From: Lophius americanus
Lineage: Eukaryota; Chordata; Actinopteri; Lophiiformes; Lophiidae
Assembly: GCA_037951165.1 (NCBI GenBank)
Contig: JBBDHG010000028.1
Coordinates: 7,683,001-7,747,000 of the forward strand
Direction of reading: 5' to 3'
Length of the DNA: 64,000 bases
A program made the translations under genes and the position numbers. Below are positions 33,546 to 45,890 of the stretch, piece after piece. Position 1 is the first letter of the stretch, and each line of letters begins with the position of its first letter. The notes beneath the pieces were generated by a model. It saw only the letters and a program-made list of their open reading frames with translations. It ran no database searches and was not told where the DNA came from.

Positions 33546-35796
33546 TTTTTGTTACTTCCACCCGGTATAATAGTTATTGTTTTAACCAATGCAAACTGGG
33601 CTTTAATCACTTTGATTAGATAAATAAGTAAGAGCCATAAAACTTCAAAACATGTTTGTTGGTCAAATTACATGATCAAGATAGAATAATTTTACTGGTT
33701 ATTTTTAATGTCCGAAGCCTAAAAGGGTCAGGTTTTTCCCAATACAGAGAGAGTTTTGTAACACAAGAATGTTCACCATATTTTTGTTAGCAATAAGCTC
33801 AAATGGTTCATATTCTATATGAATAATATATTAAGTATTAATACCAACTCATAATAAGAGGCAGGTGCAAATGCACATGATCCCATGTGTTTTAGTGTTC
33901 TCATCTTGCAACCTTAATGTGAGCTGCTGGTAATAGATTCATTGTACGAAACGGTTGAGTAGGGCTCTGACCCCAGTGGAGTTTGTTAGTGATGGTAATG
34001 ACGATGCTGATGGGTGCAACACATACATAAATCTGTGCATACTAAATATAACTGTCATTAAATCCCCCAGTCAACATTCAGTCCATCTGAAGTACTCGGT
34101 TGTGAATCCCCTTCGACAGCACAACTCTCCTCTTTCTAAATTGCTTCCTCATTTTCCAGAGGCTTTTTGGCACAACTCAACCAGATGTTCATGTTTTCTG
34201 CTAGATTCCATGAAAAGAGTCTGAGCATGATGGAGCCTGCTCACCTGGCTATTATCTGAAATCACAGCTGGTTCTGGAACGCCGGCAGTAGGAACATAGC
34301 TTTCATGATGGATGCATTACCATGATACCTAATCAAATTTATGACCATATGAGTGGAGATTAGAGTACCAGGAATACTTTGAATGTTATCTTACACCAGC
34401 ATCACCTTCTAATAGCTTCTATGTCACATGCCAATGATTATAAACCCACCCACCATTCTTTGTACAGGATGTGAAAATCACAGTCTCACTCTCTCACAGG
34501 ATCATTAGGTTGTAATGGGTGGGAGGTCTAAAATGTGTCAGTTCTCCGTGAGGTCTAAGGGATTTCCCCTCTCTTTTTTCAATTATTGTTTTATGTAAAA
34601 AATAAAAAAAAGGAATTAAAAAAAAAAAGATAATAAAAATAGAAGGTCTGAGGAACACTCAAGGCAAAAGTAATTTGAGATAGAATTTAGGTTGCACTGT
34701 TTAAATACATGACATATTAGTACATATGGCCTTCTAACCTCTCATTCGGACTATCCTCATAAAAACAAAAAGTGTGTGAATTATAAAGTCACCCACACAC
34801 AACACAGTATAGACAATCATGGGGGGTCAGAATCCCATTTTAAGGCAGACTTTGGGTAATTTGGCTATCAAACTGTGGCTGTGTTCTTTCTTGTTTAGTA
34901 AAATGTTAGGAAATAGTCTGAACTGTGATAACTGTTGGTGTTTTACTCTACTTTGAAAGTTAATATGACACCAGCCAGTATTCACCATTTGAAACTAATA
35001 TTAATACGCTGGTAGCATAAGCTGCAATGGAAAGTGTTCATGGATCACTTAAATGACCAAAGGAAGAACCATCCGGAGAAAAGTTCAGTATCTTCTGCAA
35101 GAACATGTCAACATGTGGACTGCAGGGGTTAGGGATTCAACGACCAACTTTAGGATGAGTGGACTCCCACTCTTCCTCCTGAGCCAAAGACACACTAAAG
35201 TGACTAACTGATAGATGAACAAGCACTCTCTATTGTTTGCAGCCTGTACTTGTGGAATTGTATTGTTATTTTATTGATACTTTTTATTTGGGGATTTGTT
35301 AAATATATTTGAAGAATTATCTATGCCGATGTGTGAACTATAAAACATGCTTTCGCATTTCATTCACTTCCTTGAAGACTGCAGGCAGACCGAGAAGAGG
35401 GGAAAGATGAGGCCAGTCAGTTTTGATTTCAGTAAATAACAAAGTAGTACTTGGGTTTTAATTGGGTGATGACAGGATAATAAAGTACAGCACAAAGCTG
35501 AGTAAATGCTAATTTGTTCATGATCACTTCTTCTCCTCTACATCCCTGCTTATCACGCATCACTTTCTTGAAGGACATAACCTATGCATGCAACTTCCAG
35601 TGAGCGACTCAGCTCGGGGAGTAGATAACCAGCCTTTCAGACCTGTGCAGTAATTAGCAATGCAATAACTTTGTATGACTGTATGTCCCACTATATAAAG
35701 GCTAGCTATATAAAAAGGCTGTAATTAAACACAAACAGCTAAACACTCATATGGTCACAGTCATAATGCCCGAATTTGGATGTTATACATGCTATA
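33546..35796. other. Unassigned stretch
   Basis: About 2.2 kb with no recognised gene or repeat. A purine-rich A tract lies at 34,597-34,645. Confidence 0.3.
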
Positions 35797-35965
35797 GGAC
35801 GGCTTTAGCTCAGCAGGTAAAGCAGTTATCACACAATCGGAAGGCTGGGGATGAATGCTGCTCCTTGATGCTGCAGGCAAACCCCAGCTACCTGGCTACC
35901 TAGGTACTACAAATTCTCCGTCCGCTGCCCTTCAGGGATCATTGAACTGGAGAAACAAATGTATT
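35797..35965 (+). mobile_element. Decayed tRNA-derived SINE
   Basis: The A box survives (TAGCTCAGCAGG, 35,806-35,817) with the following CAATCGGAAGGCTGGGG, but the B box is corrupted (GGGATGAATGCTGC in place of GGTTCGA..CC). The body keeps GCCGCTGCCCTTCAGGGATCA-like words near 35,925. It is a different or older SINE than the one at 10,438. Not a functional tRNA gene: no acceptor-stem pairing and no B box. Confidence 0.55.
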
Positions 35966-35978
35966 TAGCAGCTCTCTA

Positions 35979-36020
35979 TGAAGAACAGACTGAAGCCAGT
36001 GAGCTTCAGTCTGTTCTTCA
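35979..36020. repeat. Perfect 18-bp inverted repeat (hairpin)
   Basis: TGAAGAACAGACTGAAGC (35,979-35,996), spacer CAGTGA, then the exact reverse complement (36,003-36,020). It lies just after the decayed SINE. No run of T follows, and the stem is too short for a typical microRNA precursor. Confidence 0.9.
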
Positions 36021-36529
36021 ACAAAGAGTACCAAAACGTCAGGTTTACCAAGCAGAGTCAAGGACATTAAAAAACAAGACAAGTAGGCTATTTACACCTG
36101 GTCAACCATGAACTGGTACAAGTGCTATGATAAAGGTGAGATGATAAAGCAGCATGGTGGTTCAGATATCAGTATGACAGAGTGATTGCTTTACTTGACT
36201 TAAGGTGGTTTAAGACCGTAAACAGGTGGTCCCAACGAGCAAGACCACTGTTTTTGAATTGGTAGCAGCTGGGCTCAATGGCTCAATGGACATTGGACAC
36301 TGTTGTCCTCTGTCCACAGACTAAAATGCTGTCATGCAGATAAATATACTAGGTTTAGGAAATATTTAGCAATGTGATGGGATTTCTTATTGATGATTTA
36401 AGTCATACTTTAAACATGCAGTCTGTAAAAGTTAGTGTCATCTAGCAGTGAAGTTCCTGTCTGCAACCTATATAACACATCCGACCCGACTCATGCAAAT
36501 GTTGACAGGTAATCTGTGGGTCCATCTTG
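36021..36529. other. Unassigned stretch
   Basis: No feature recognised. Confidence 0.35.
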
Positions 36530-36845
36530 GTTGCGAACAATCAATTGGATTGATTCTGGGAAAGATTGGTTGTATTTGTGACACTAGGAGGAGCTTTCTC
36601 TCCAAAGGCTTTCAGGCTTTGGTTGTGTATATAACTTACTAGGGTGAACTTCATTTTGAAAAACCCTTATTTTCGCCCAAAACATCCTAACTGTTTGTCC
36701 AGTATAGTACAAATCTGGTATATATGTATCAACTCGAGGAGCTCTATCTTGTAGGCCATATTTTACTTATATTCCTATTCAATGTTTTTTGGACAAAACC
36801 TAATATTTAATTTGAGTCCAATCAGGGGGATGACTTGCAGTGGAT
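36530..36845 (-). repeat. Family A repeat, minus strand, unit and partial head
   Basis: Words 'GGGAAAGATTGGTTGTATTT', 'AACTCGAGGAGCTCTATCTT' and 'GAGTCCAATCAGGGGGATGA' are family A in reverse. Tail and hairpins are missing. Confidence 0.7.
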
Positions 36846-38199
36846 GCAGGTTTTTTTCTTTATGTGGATGCAGGTTAATGAAATGAAATGTTTTTTCAGA
36901 GCAGGTTCCCTATCACAGTGATATCCTGAACTATCAACTAGCCTTAACTGAAAAAAACTACTCTTCTTCTCCGTGCAGCTTTCTGGCAATAGACAGTTTG
37001 TTCCTCGTATCTGTGACTAAGCAGATCATCAACAGATGGCTAAGTTGGTCATTCCTCACCACCTACCACATTTTAAATACCTTTCAGGCGAGGTACTAAA
37101 GCGGAAACTATGCGTTCACTTGATGAATAAGTATCTAAAGCCAATTGGATAAAATCACAATTTAATTGAGGTAATTTTCCACTTCCTAAAGGTCAACAAT
37201 GAATTATCAAATCAAATAATGAAAATTGTCATTGCCGAATTGGATTTTTTGGTACCCCTCCAGATCTGTCCATTACGATACCTTATTTCTCAAAACAACA
37301 GTTTTGAATGTCACATAACAAAAACATTTACTTTCTTATTGTAAAGAGAAAAAAAAAAAAAAAGAAGAAAAATAAAATAATATATATATATATATATTAA
37401 ATAAACAGTGTGCAAGCATATATTTTTGGTCAGCTGCAAATGTCTTGAAATAAAGTGAAAAGTGCATTGTTGTATGAATACTTATTCAAGGGACTGGGAG
37501 AGTACTCATTGAGATATGCATTGTGGACTTTCAAAACAACATCACAACCAAATTGTGGAAACAAAAGGAAAAACAATCAGTTAACATTTAATAAAAAGAT
37601 AGGCAAGGTCCCTTTTAAGTTTATTGGGCCACCCTTTTGGCCCACTGCTCAGAACCACTAATATAGAGGTTTTTGTTCAGGAATAGTAACATATTGATAC
37701 TTTTTGCCTTTTTGCATTTCTCCTCTTCATATGAGCTCTCCTGCTTTTGAGAAAATCCTATCTGCAGGTACAGATGAGGCTTAGAGGAACACTTTTGAGC
37801 AGCACTCGCTGAACCTCTTTGTCACTTTCCCTTCCATTAATTAATTATTCTACTTGGAATCTTGTAGCGTGGATCAAGGGGAGGATCAAGGGTCTTCACA
37901 ACATTCCTGAAACCCTCATCTCCAACTGTGGAGAGAGGCTGAAGATAATTTACTATAATTTCTGCAAAGCTTCTTGTAATATCCACAGCTCTTGGGGAAT
38001 CACCTGACATACCAAACTTATTAGGTGTATAGTCTATGACAGTCTAAATGTGGCTTGAATATATGAATCCTGTATCTTTTACACTTATGCAGAAGGTTAT
38101 TATACTCAGCCACTTTAAAATTTCAAAGACTTGGTGTGTTTATTACTCCTTAAATTAAATTGAAATAATTCATACTATTAAGATTTATTGAATTATTTA
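36846..38199. other. Unassigned stretch with simple sequence
   Basis: Contains a poly-A/GAA tract (37,346-37,375) and a (TA) run (37,380-37,398). Nothing else recognised. Confidence 0.35.
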
Positions 38200-38445
38200 T
38201 GTTACATGCCAGCCGGGGCCAGCATGTTTGTGTAATCCTTTTTTCCTGCTCTGTCCCCTTCCCTTTCTCTGTGTGTCTCCTCAGGTGTTCACAGTCAGAT
38301 TGAACTCCTCCTATGTCTAAACAACCTGATTGGAGTCTGTCTCTGTGATCTGGCTATGCAGCTCACAGGCTCCTCTATGGAACAGCTTTCCAACTCAAAC
38401 CAAGAGGTTTCAATAAAGGGGGCTTGCCTTCTGGAATTCACGCTC
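38200..38445 (+). mobile_element. Possible solo LTR
   Basis: The stretch starts TGTTACATGCCAGCCGGGGC, has a pyrimidine-rich front, a GC-balanced middle unlike its surroundings, and a CAATAAAGGGGG polyadenylation-like signal at 38,411-38,422 near its end. This is the order expected of an LTR, but no target duplication or CA end could be fixed. Confidence 0.28.
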
Positions 38446-39829
38446 TTCGGCTGGACACATGCTGCTCAGTACGATTCAATGCAGTTGTTAAATCTGTCAC
38501 TGTTAAAGAAAAGTGATGGGAGGTTGAGGACAGGTAAATCAGGGTAATCTTTACATTTCATTCACGTAGTAATATTCTTTGTTTAGATACATTTGGTAAT
38601 TGGTTTGTGACCTCTATGTATGTTTGAACAGTCTCTTTTCAGATAGGATAGTGAAGCAGTTTTTTGTGAATTTTATTTTCTGAGAGATGTTTAGTTTGGC
38701 CTTTTTTTGCTCTTTTACTTTCACTTTATTTGGCACGACCACATTCCCTTTCTCCCCCATCTATTGAACTTGTTTGAATCTTCGTGTTTGATGAATAATA
38801 GATGATTACTTAGTTTTACACAATTACTTCGACTCCTTCAATACTTTGATTGTCGTGTTATTGTCTCCGTGGTGGTTTGTCACTAACAACTTGGATAGTA
38901 TGCCTCTTTGCAAAGACCATCCAGTAAACTCACACTGTCTGTGTCAGGAGTCTGGGTGCAACAGTCTTTCCCTCCTGTCCTATCTCCTCCCCTGCAGCTC
39001 CACATTTAGGTTTTCATGGATTTTCATGTGTTAAAACAAGTTTGTGGTCCTGCCGCTGTGGTGAACAACCTTCTTACAAATACCACACTTTGGAACATTT
39101 TAATTTACAGCCATGAAATAGCTTCCAACGATGCCCGCCTTTTGCTCAGCCATCGCTACCTGTCAGAACACATGGCCATACAGCTTGGTGACGAGCTGCG
39201 CGTTCACAGCGTGAGAGCTGTGTACACAAGATGACAGTTGCATAACAGTGGAGAAGAAATGAGGAGACTTGCGGCACAACACAATGTTTTTATTTAGTTT
39301 TCTTTGTGATATTAAAACATCCTGTTGTCATACCACATTGTGAAAATGATCCTCGTGCGCACCGATCTGAAACCAACACATTTAAAATGCTCCAGTATGC
39401 ATGCAAGGTCAGTAGTTGGTGGTGTAACAATATCAAAACCAACTCCACACATCTCGTTCTGTCTGTGCATGACTATCAGACTGGTAATATATTAAAGATA
39501 TAAATATTTGCACGATAATTGCTGGTGACGTTCAAACCAGTTAGAAAAACAAATCCGTGTTATACTGTTTCATGCAGAAAATACTGGGGCGTAAATGGTG
39601 CCTCATATAAATGCATTTGGACTACCAATTCACCTAGATGTTGTCAGTTGATATGATAAACAGACTTAATTTCTATTTTCATTTATTTATTTTAGGAATG
39701 TAAATAAACGCGTAGTTTCTTCAACCTAATTTTCCTTTATGAGCATCAAAGTTAATATTTCACTCATTATAAATTGCTCATCGTATTAAGGTCTAACAGT
39801 GTGTTAAATTTTAGTAGCATGAAGGGAGA
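38446..39829. other. Unassigned stretch
   Basis: No repeat recognised. A GC-richer patch near 39,120-39,235 (GACGAGCTGCGCGTTCACAG) is unique in the window; no exon structure could be supported. Confidence 0.3.
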
Positions 39830-40110
39830 GGGGGCAGAACGGTCCGGAGCCAAAGTCTGTGGCACCCTGAGGTCTTGTGAAGACGTTAGGGTGAAGTTGC
39901 CCTCAATAACTGACAGCAGACTGATGGATGTACAACAGAGCTGGGGCTATAATTGGACACAAGGTGACTTCTGCAGGGCTATTTTCTAAGGCCTCTTGCC
40001 ACACATTCTCAATATCTGCTTCATCTGGTGGAGGAAGGATATGAAATCTCCAAGAGAGACATCCATAAATGGCTCAGATGAAAGATTAGCACTGAAGATG
40101 CTCGGGAAAA
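39830..40110. other. Unique stretch, candidate conserved non-coding element
   Basis: GC-balanced, non-repetitive block between AT-rich flanks, with GGGGCTATAATTGGACACAAGG cut here to the core GGCTATAATTGGACAC near 39,942. No splice-framed exon is evident. Texture-based suggestion. Confidence 0.18.
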
Positions 40111-40772
40111 AAAGGAAAGCAGCAAAGGGATCAACCAATCAAACTGTTTCACAAGAGCACTTTCTAGACTACTGAGATTCCTTTTTCATGCTGTGAGCTG
40201 GTGGCCTGGTGTTTCTTCAGGGCTTGGATGATAAAAATATATCTCGGTTGACACACTTTTGCTTGACACCATGAGAGTACTGATGTCGTATCCTAATTGT
40301 ATAATTAAAGGCTTGATAACCAAGTTTCTGGTTGAAAATGACAAATCTAATTGAAAAAGAGAGTACCAAGAATAATAATATAATATAATAATCTATAATA
40401 ATATAGATTGAAATGAAGGATAGTAAATATACAATTTATTTTGGGATTTTTTTAAAAATCCTTGTTTAAGAATAAATAAACTCTGTTTTTATTCCTTAAT
40501 TTTTCAATAACTTTACTTATGTACTGATTTACCTTAATTTTGGGAAAATAGGTCATTGCCCGTCAGTTAAGTTAGTTCATCAAGAGGAGAGATAAGAGAA
40601 TTGATTAAAAATGAAAAGCTTTTTAGAATAATTCATAATGAAGACCAGAGTAAAATGCACAAAAAATGAAAATTAAAAGAATAATTTATAATTAATATAG
40701 TCTATAATTAAATATAAATTAGGAAAATGTCGGTATCATTTAAAGATCCAGAGAGTTAAACAGAGAAACTTG
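40111..40772. other. Unassigned AT-rich stretch
   Basis: Very AT-rich, with ATAATAATATAATATAATAA-type simple sequence at about 40,372-40,405. Confidence 0.4.
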
Positions 40773-41045
40773 GCCTGTGCTGTCCTCCCTGACAGCAAAG
40801 GTAAAAAAAAAAGCTCCCAATGCTCTGCAAAACTGTGTTTGAACTAAAAGGCTACCCCTAGCATCAGAAATATACAACCAACTTTTCCCAAAACTAATCC
40901 AGTATATGAAGGTATAAAATTTGAAAATGATCTATAAAATGGTTTTTGAGATATCACAAGGACAATACTACTCTGAGACGGATGCAGCGACGGCGATGAC
41001 GATTCCATAATACCTCTGACTTTTTGGGGCTATAATAGGACCTTT
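40773..41045 (+). repeat. Family A repeat with head, deleted body and tail
   Basis: The head hairpin is clear (GTGCTGTCCTCCCTGACAGC), followed by a shortened unit and the full tail 'GCGACGGCGATGACGATTCC' then 'ATAATACCTCTGACTTTTTG' and GGGCTATAATAGG. Both termini are present in under 280 bp, useful for defining the ends. Confidence 0.78.
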
Positions 41046-41519
41046 TACCTGATAGTTGGGAATATTTGAAAACGAAACCTAAAAACGTAGTTTTTCAAGT
41101 TGATGTTTGTGGGAACACCTTGACCAGCTCATTTTGTCTCTTGACGCCAAATTACGTCTCATCCCAAACTCCAGGTCAAATCTATAGGCTTTGTTTTGTT
41201 GTTTTTGTTGTGATAGCTGCACCATAAAATAGCATTGGCATAACATGACTGTAAGATAGTTTATTAAAGGCATGATCAGGCATACAAATGACACATAACA
41301 AGAATAAATAGAGTCACATTTGCATAGTAGATTTTGTGATTTCCTTTGTAATACAACACACCTAATTCAACTTACCAGACAGCTGATACGGAACAGTAAA
41401 CCCATTTGAACTAAACCTCAGTATTTTATTAAAAAGTAAAACATTGAACATGTTTAAAGGAACTCTGAGCCTTTCTTCCTGACTGGAGGATTAATTTCCC
41501 TCACATACACTGTATATGT
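41046..41519. other. Unassigned stretch
   Basis: No feature recognised. Confidence 0.35.
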
Positions 41520-41832
41520 CTTCCACTGTTCGTGTGGTAAATATCCATCATCATTTCACACTGTCCAAATTCTCTCATTTTATTTGCTCTAATCCATCGC
41601 AGCAGGGCAGGAGAGGAGAGAGTAGCAGAGGGAGAGTTGAGGAAGAATAATGCCATTTCGGGATAGGCCTTATTTAATTTACTGCAGGTCGATAGAGGTT
41701 CTCCAATTGCCTCTCTCAGATTAATAAGTAACCCACACGCGCTGTCCATCACTGTCCATCTCCCATTAGGCCTCTGAAATGGGGGCCCAAATTGCCTCTC
41801 GAGGTTGGCTCTGAAGGAAAACATTCTGTCTC
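41520..41832. other. Unique stretch, candidate conserved non-coding element
   Basis: Of the unique patches this stands out most: non-repetitive, with TTTCGGGATAGGCCTTATTT, CTCAGATTAATAAGTAACCC (about 41,715) and AAATGGGGGCCCAAATTGCC. The minus-strand 107-codon frame here has no recognised family. Suggestion based on texture and homeobox-like cores. Confidence 0.25.
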
Positions 41833-43177
41833 ACTCCTTTTCTCCGTCCATTGCCATTCATTTTTCTTTCCCTCACTTATCTCTTTTTGCTATTGGGTTT
41901 CATTTTGAGGATGGACTCACTGCAGGGCAAAATTGGGTTAAGAAGATATGTTGAGACTCATGATCATTAATAACAGCTTTGTAAAAATGAGTGAAGTGAA
42001 AGTGAGTCGTAGTTCAAAGTGAATGAAATAGAGACAATAGTTTATTGCAGATGAGTATAATTGTGTCATGGACACTAGGAATGTACAGACACTGGTTTTG
42101 GTGTTGGCATATGACAAGTGACGGTTTTAGCATCCCTTTCAATGCCCCTAAAATCCTTGGAATCCAACAATCTAACTGGGATTGGCTCCAGCCCCCAATC
42201 AGTAATCAAAGAGGAGGAGAGAGAAAGCAGACATTGATGACAATTAACGCAAACCTAAATGATCCGAGGAAAAGCGTGTTCGCAGTGTTGCCCGTATCAC
42301 TGATCATAAGAATTTACTTTTTTGCAACATTAGAGAGCTTTTTTCAGAAATGTGACGGTCAATAAAGCCTACAGATCTGCTCACTGATGAGGGTGGGAAA
42401 ATAGAGAAGCAATATCCGAACCAGGAGTACACTGCGGTGCTGAGGAGTTTTCTGCTCGTAATCGTGTTTATGTTTTTGCATTATTCTGTTTGCTTATATA
42501 ACAGTAAACATATGGAAAGAAGAAAAAAAAAATAAACATTTGTAAAAAAAAAAAAATTTTTACGAGAAAGATATCATTTTAGGAGAAAAGGTCAGAATTT
42601 TAGCAAATAAAAAAGTGTCTAGCCAGATAATTGATAGCAAAATCCATCACTGCAGCCATTAATTGCTACAATATACAGCTTTAATTTATCATATGAGTCC
42701 AAGCACCGTAAGATGTTTGGACCTGTGACTGCAACATCAGCAGCCACAATACAGCAGAAGTTGGTTAATCCATCTCGTAATTTCTTTGTTTAGACATATT
42801 TTTACACCCATATTGCACACAAACACACAAATGATGACATCATTTTTCATTTCATGCAGCATACACGTGGTTAATTTAGCTTCAGTCGATGTACATTTGG
42901 TTTATTTGAAGTACAAATATTGAGTTGACATTTGCACATTTAAATCATCAAAGTCATCAAATTAATTTGCATTAACTGATTTTATTTTAATAGAACTAGA
43001 GGTGTCATACTTCTGCTTCTTAATGATGTTGATTAAAGATGGGACCCAGGAAGCAGCAGACTTTTTTTACAGGAAGTAACTATCCTGTTAAAGGTTTGAT
43101 TTATTTAGTTTAATTATTTTGTGCTAATTATTTTATTTTAAACCAAATATGAAGGTGTCACACGTCAGTCTACTTTC
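41833..43177. other. Unassigned stretch
   Basis: No recognised feature; A tracts near 42,522-42,555. Confidence 0.35.
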
Positions 43178-43425
43178 AGGGCCGGTCCCGAGCCCCGATT
43201 AATGGGGAGGGCTGTGTCAGAAATGGCATCGGGCTTAAAATATAAGCCAAATCAATATGTGGAACAGGAAACTGATTTATAAACTGGATCGGTTAGGACC
43301 TGGGTAAACAAACACCGTCTCTGGTACTCTTGGCCAGCAGGATGCCAGCCATGCGTATGGATGTAAACGTATGATCCGCCGTGGCGAACCCGAAAGGAAA
43401 CAGCCAAAATATTCAGCAGAAATTA
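43178..43425 (+). mobile_element. Retrotransposon 3' tail-like repeat
   Basis: GGGCCGGTCCCGAGCCCCGA then TTAATGGGGAGGGCTGTGTC, AAATGGCATCGGGCTTAAAA, GATCGGTTAGGACCTGGGTA and GATCCGCCGTGGCGAACCCG are words of a widespread teleost non-LTR 3' tail. It is GC-rich compared with its surroundings. The exact family cannot be settled here, and the order suggests two related tails mixed. Confidence 0.5.
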
Positions 43426-44149
43426 TTTTGTGGATTTTGTTTGGTTTGTATTTGTTATTTACATATATTATATACATTATAGTGATTATGCTAACTAACA
43501 AACTAAGGGTGTAATGTTTCTTTTTGTAGATAATTAGTGTGTTAGCGTTTCATTTTTCTTCCTCATGTATTCCTTTGAACTGATCAGCTAGCTTAAATTA
43601 GGCTACGGTTTTTGTTTTGTCAGCTGTTCATTGTTGCTCCTTCGTTCATTATGAACCCATCGCTTTAAACACTAAGCAAAAATGTATTTATTAGTTATGT
43701 ATATTTGACCTATTCTATAGGCCCACAATTTATATAATCCCCCCGTAAAACCTTGTAACTACCAGATATGCCCCTCATAGGACCTCTGCAGACTAAGACT
43801 ATCGGCGGTACAGGTGCCACGTTTGCTGCAATTCTACTCCCTCAAGATCCCGTGACCTTGAAGACAAACCTCATTGTTTCGGGTGATACTAAAAACATTT
43901 TACTTTGGTTGCATCCGCAACAAACGCAAGATAAAATGTTTATTATTTTAAAATTAGGATTTAAATTTGTATTCTCAATTTTTTTATTTTATTTTTTCTC
44001 AATGTTGCCCTGATCCTTAGTTTCTAGGTTCTTTGTTTGTGGGAAAAAGAAAAGGATCGGTAATGAAGCAATTAAAATGTGATAAAGTTTGGAAGTATTA
44101 GTTTACTGATTAGCAAAGTGCTAAATATGACAAATAAATCATGAGCTAG
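43426..44149. other. Unassigned stretch
   Basis: No recognised feature. The 81-codon frame at 43,768 has a hydrophobic phenylalanine-rich end from AT-rich sequence. Confidence 0.35.
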
Positions 44150-44660
44150 ACATAAGAAGACAGAAATTAAAATGCTCTCAGAGCGCCAATCCGTGATTCC
44201 ACAGTTTGGATAAAGAGCCACAGGAGAGTCGCTGAGAACATAGAGGGTTTTGAGAATCTTCACGGAATGGCATTGGTACACCAAGATTCATAGTGCGTTT
44301 AAATTACTTTATGGAGTTCTACTGTAAACACTGTTTTTAAATAAGCCTCCTTTTCCAAAATTCATTAATGCTAATGCATTACTGGTAATAAAAAAAAAAA
44401 ACGGTTATTAAAATAAATCAAGTCTTCAGTCTGAAGCTGACGATGGCAGAATATTACAATGGCAGCATACCAGCAGCTCCTGAGAGCTAATGGTGGAGGA
44501 TTTATTAGTCTTCTGTGTCTTTCAAAGCCACCCTTATTACCGTTCCAAAAAAACGCTCCCTGATCTGCCATCTCTTTAATTAGGCTCTGACTGTGTTTAA
44601 AGCCCTTCTTGGTCAAGGATAGAGTAGCAATCATAATTATAGTTAGGAAAAAACATGATA
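44150..44660. other. Unique stretch, candidate conserved non-coding element
   Basis: CATTAATGCTAATGCATTA (44,363-44,381) packs overlapping ATTA and POU-like ATGCTAAT words; CTCTTTAATTAGGC lies at about 44,570. The rest is non-repetitive and balanced. Texture-based suggestion. Confidence 0.24.
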
Positions 44661-44989
44661 TGTTCACAGTCAATAGGGATCCTAACTGATGTCATGGTGA
44701 CAGGGTTCGGCTGTTTTATTTTCTCCAACAATTAACTTCTGATTCAGTATTTTTTTGCCTGTCTTTCTTTATCTTTTCCCCACCATTGTTTTAATTCCCT
44801 TCTACTTGTGTTATGTTGTTCTGCTGATGGTTGTATGAAGTCATATTGTTTTTGGATCTCCGATTTGTTCTCTTGGAACTTTTTGGGACTATTAACATTT
44901 GAATGCTCCCATGTCACACTATGGCTTTTCACTTTGTCAGTATTTTTGTGTGAATAAATGATTGTGAGTTTGAATTATAATATATATAT
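44661..44989. other. Unassigned stretch
   Basis: Nothing recognised; a TATATATATA run is at about 44,980-44,992. Confidence 0.35.
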
Positions 44990-45165
44990 ATATAATAGTC
45001 CTACACCTTTGTCGCCGACAGCAAGGGATTATCCCACAAAAGTATTTTTGGTAACAACTTCCCTTAGTGAGTAAAATATTAACTTTTGAGTAAAAAATAA
45101 TATATATACATATAGATCTCCTCCATAACGATTCAATAATATCCTGACTTTTCGTGGATATAACA
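44990..45165 (+). repeat. Family A repeat, strongly deleted, both ends kept
   Basis: Head words 'TAGTCCTACACCTTTGTCGC' and GACAGCAAGGG are followed after a short unit remnant by the tail 'CGATTCAATAATATCCTGAC' and TTTTCGTGGATATAAC. At about 175 bp it is the shortest derivative with both ends. Confidence 0.72.
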
Positions 45166-45635
45166 ATTAATTGAATGGCATCAACTCTGTCTTGCCTGGT
45201 TTACATTTGGGTTCTTTTACCTGTATTCCTGGGTTCTTTGCTTGAATTACTGTGAACCCTCTGTGACTTCTCAATACTCTGTCCCTAAGAAAAAGCTCCT
45301 ACACAGTATGGATGAACGCTGAACAAACAAACAAACAAAAACTGTGTAGGACTGACGCAGGACTTTGTGCACTGGTGCCAGTGGAACCACCTCCAGATCA
45401 ACGCGGGTAAGACCAAGGAACTGGTGGTGGACTTCTGCACTGGACTCAGTGCAGGAGGTGGGTGACAGGAGAATGATGGCCAAGCTGTCATCTCTCTGGG
45501 ACAAAATCTCCCACCCCATGCAGGAATCCATCTCTGCACTGGAGAGCTCCTTCAGCGACAGACTCCTTCACCCCAAGTGTGTGAAGGAGCGATACCTTCC
45601 TGCAGCAGTCAGACCCTTCAACCAGCACTGCTAGT

Positions 45636-45644
45636 AACACACAC

Positions 45645-45692
<48 letters not shown>
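45636..45692. repeat. (CA)n microsatellite
   Basis: About 28 CA units with one G interruption near 45,649, within the LINE 3' UTR. Frames running through it are artefacts of the repeat. Confidence 0.95.
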
Positions 45693-45695
<3 letters not shown>

Positions 45696-45861
45696 CCTCA
45701 TTTGTACTTTGCACTATGGGACAATACACTACCCAACATGTCCACAACTGCACATTTAATTTAATTTAATTGTACATGATGTTGCTCTGTTATTCTGTAT
45801 TCTGTAACATGCTCTTGCTGCTGTAACCCTGCAATTTCCCCATTGTGGGACTAATAACGGT

Positions 45862-45890
45862 TTATCTTATCTTATCTTATCTTATCTTAC
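45862..45890. repeat. (TTATC)n LINE tail
   Basis: About six perfect pentamers ending at the LINE's 3' border. Confidence 0.9.

Noticed and set aside
35797..35880. tRNA gene
   Set aside because: Only an A box is recognisable; the B box is corrupted and no acceptor stem pairs. It fits a decayed SINE.
45488..45759. Frames rich in Val-Cys or Thr-His repeats
   Set aside because: They are translations of the (CA)n microsatellite in a LINE 3' UTR.
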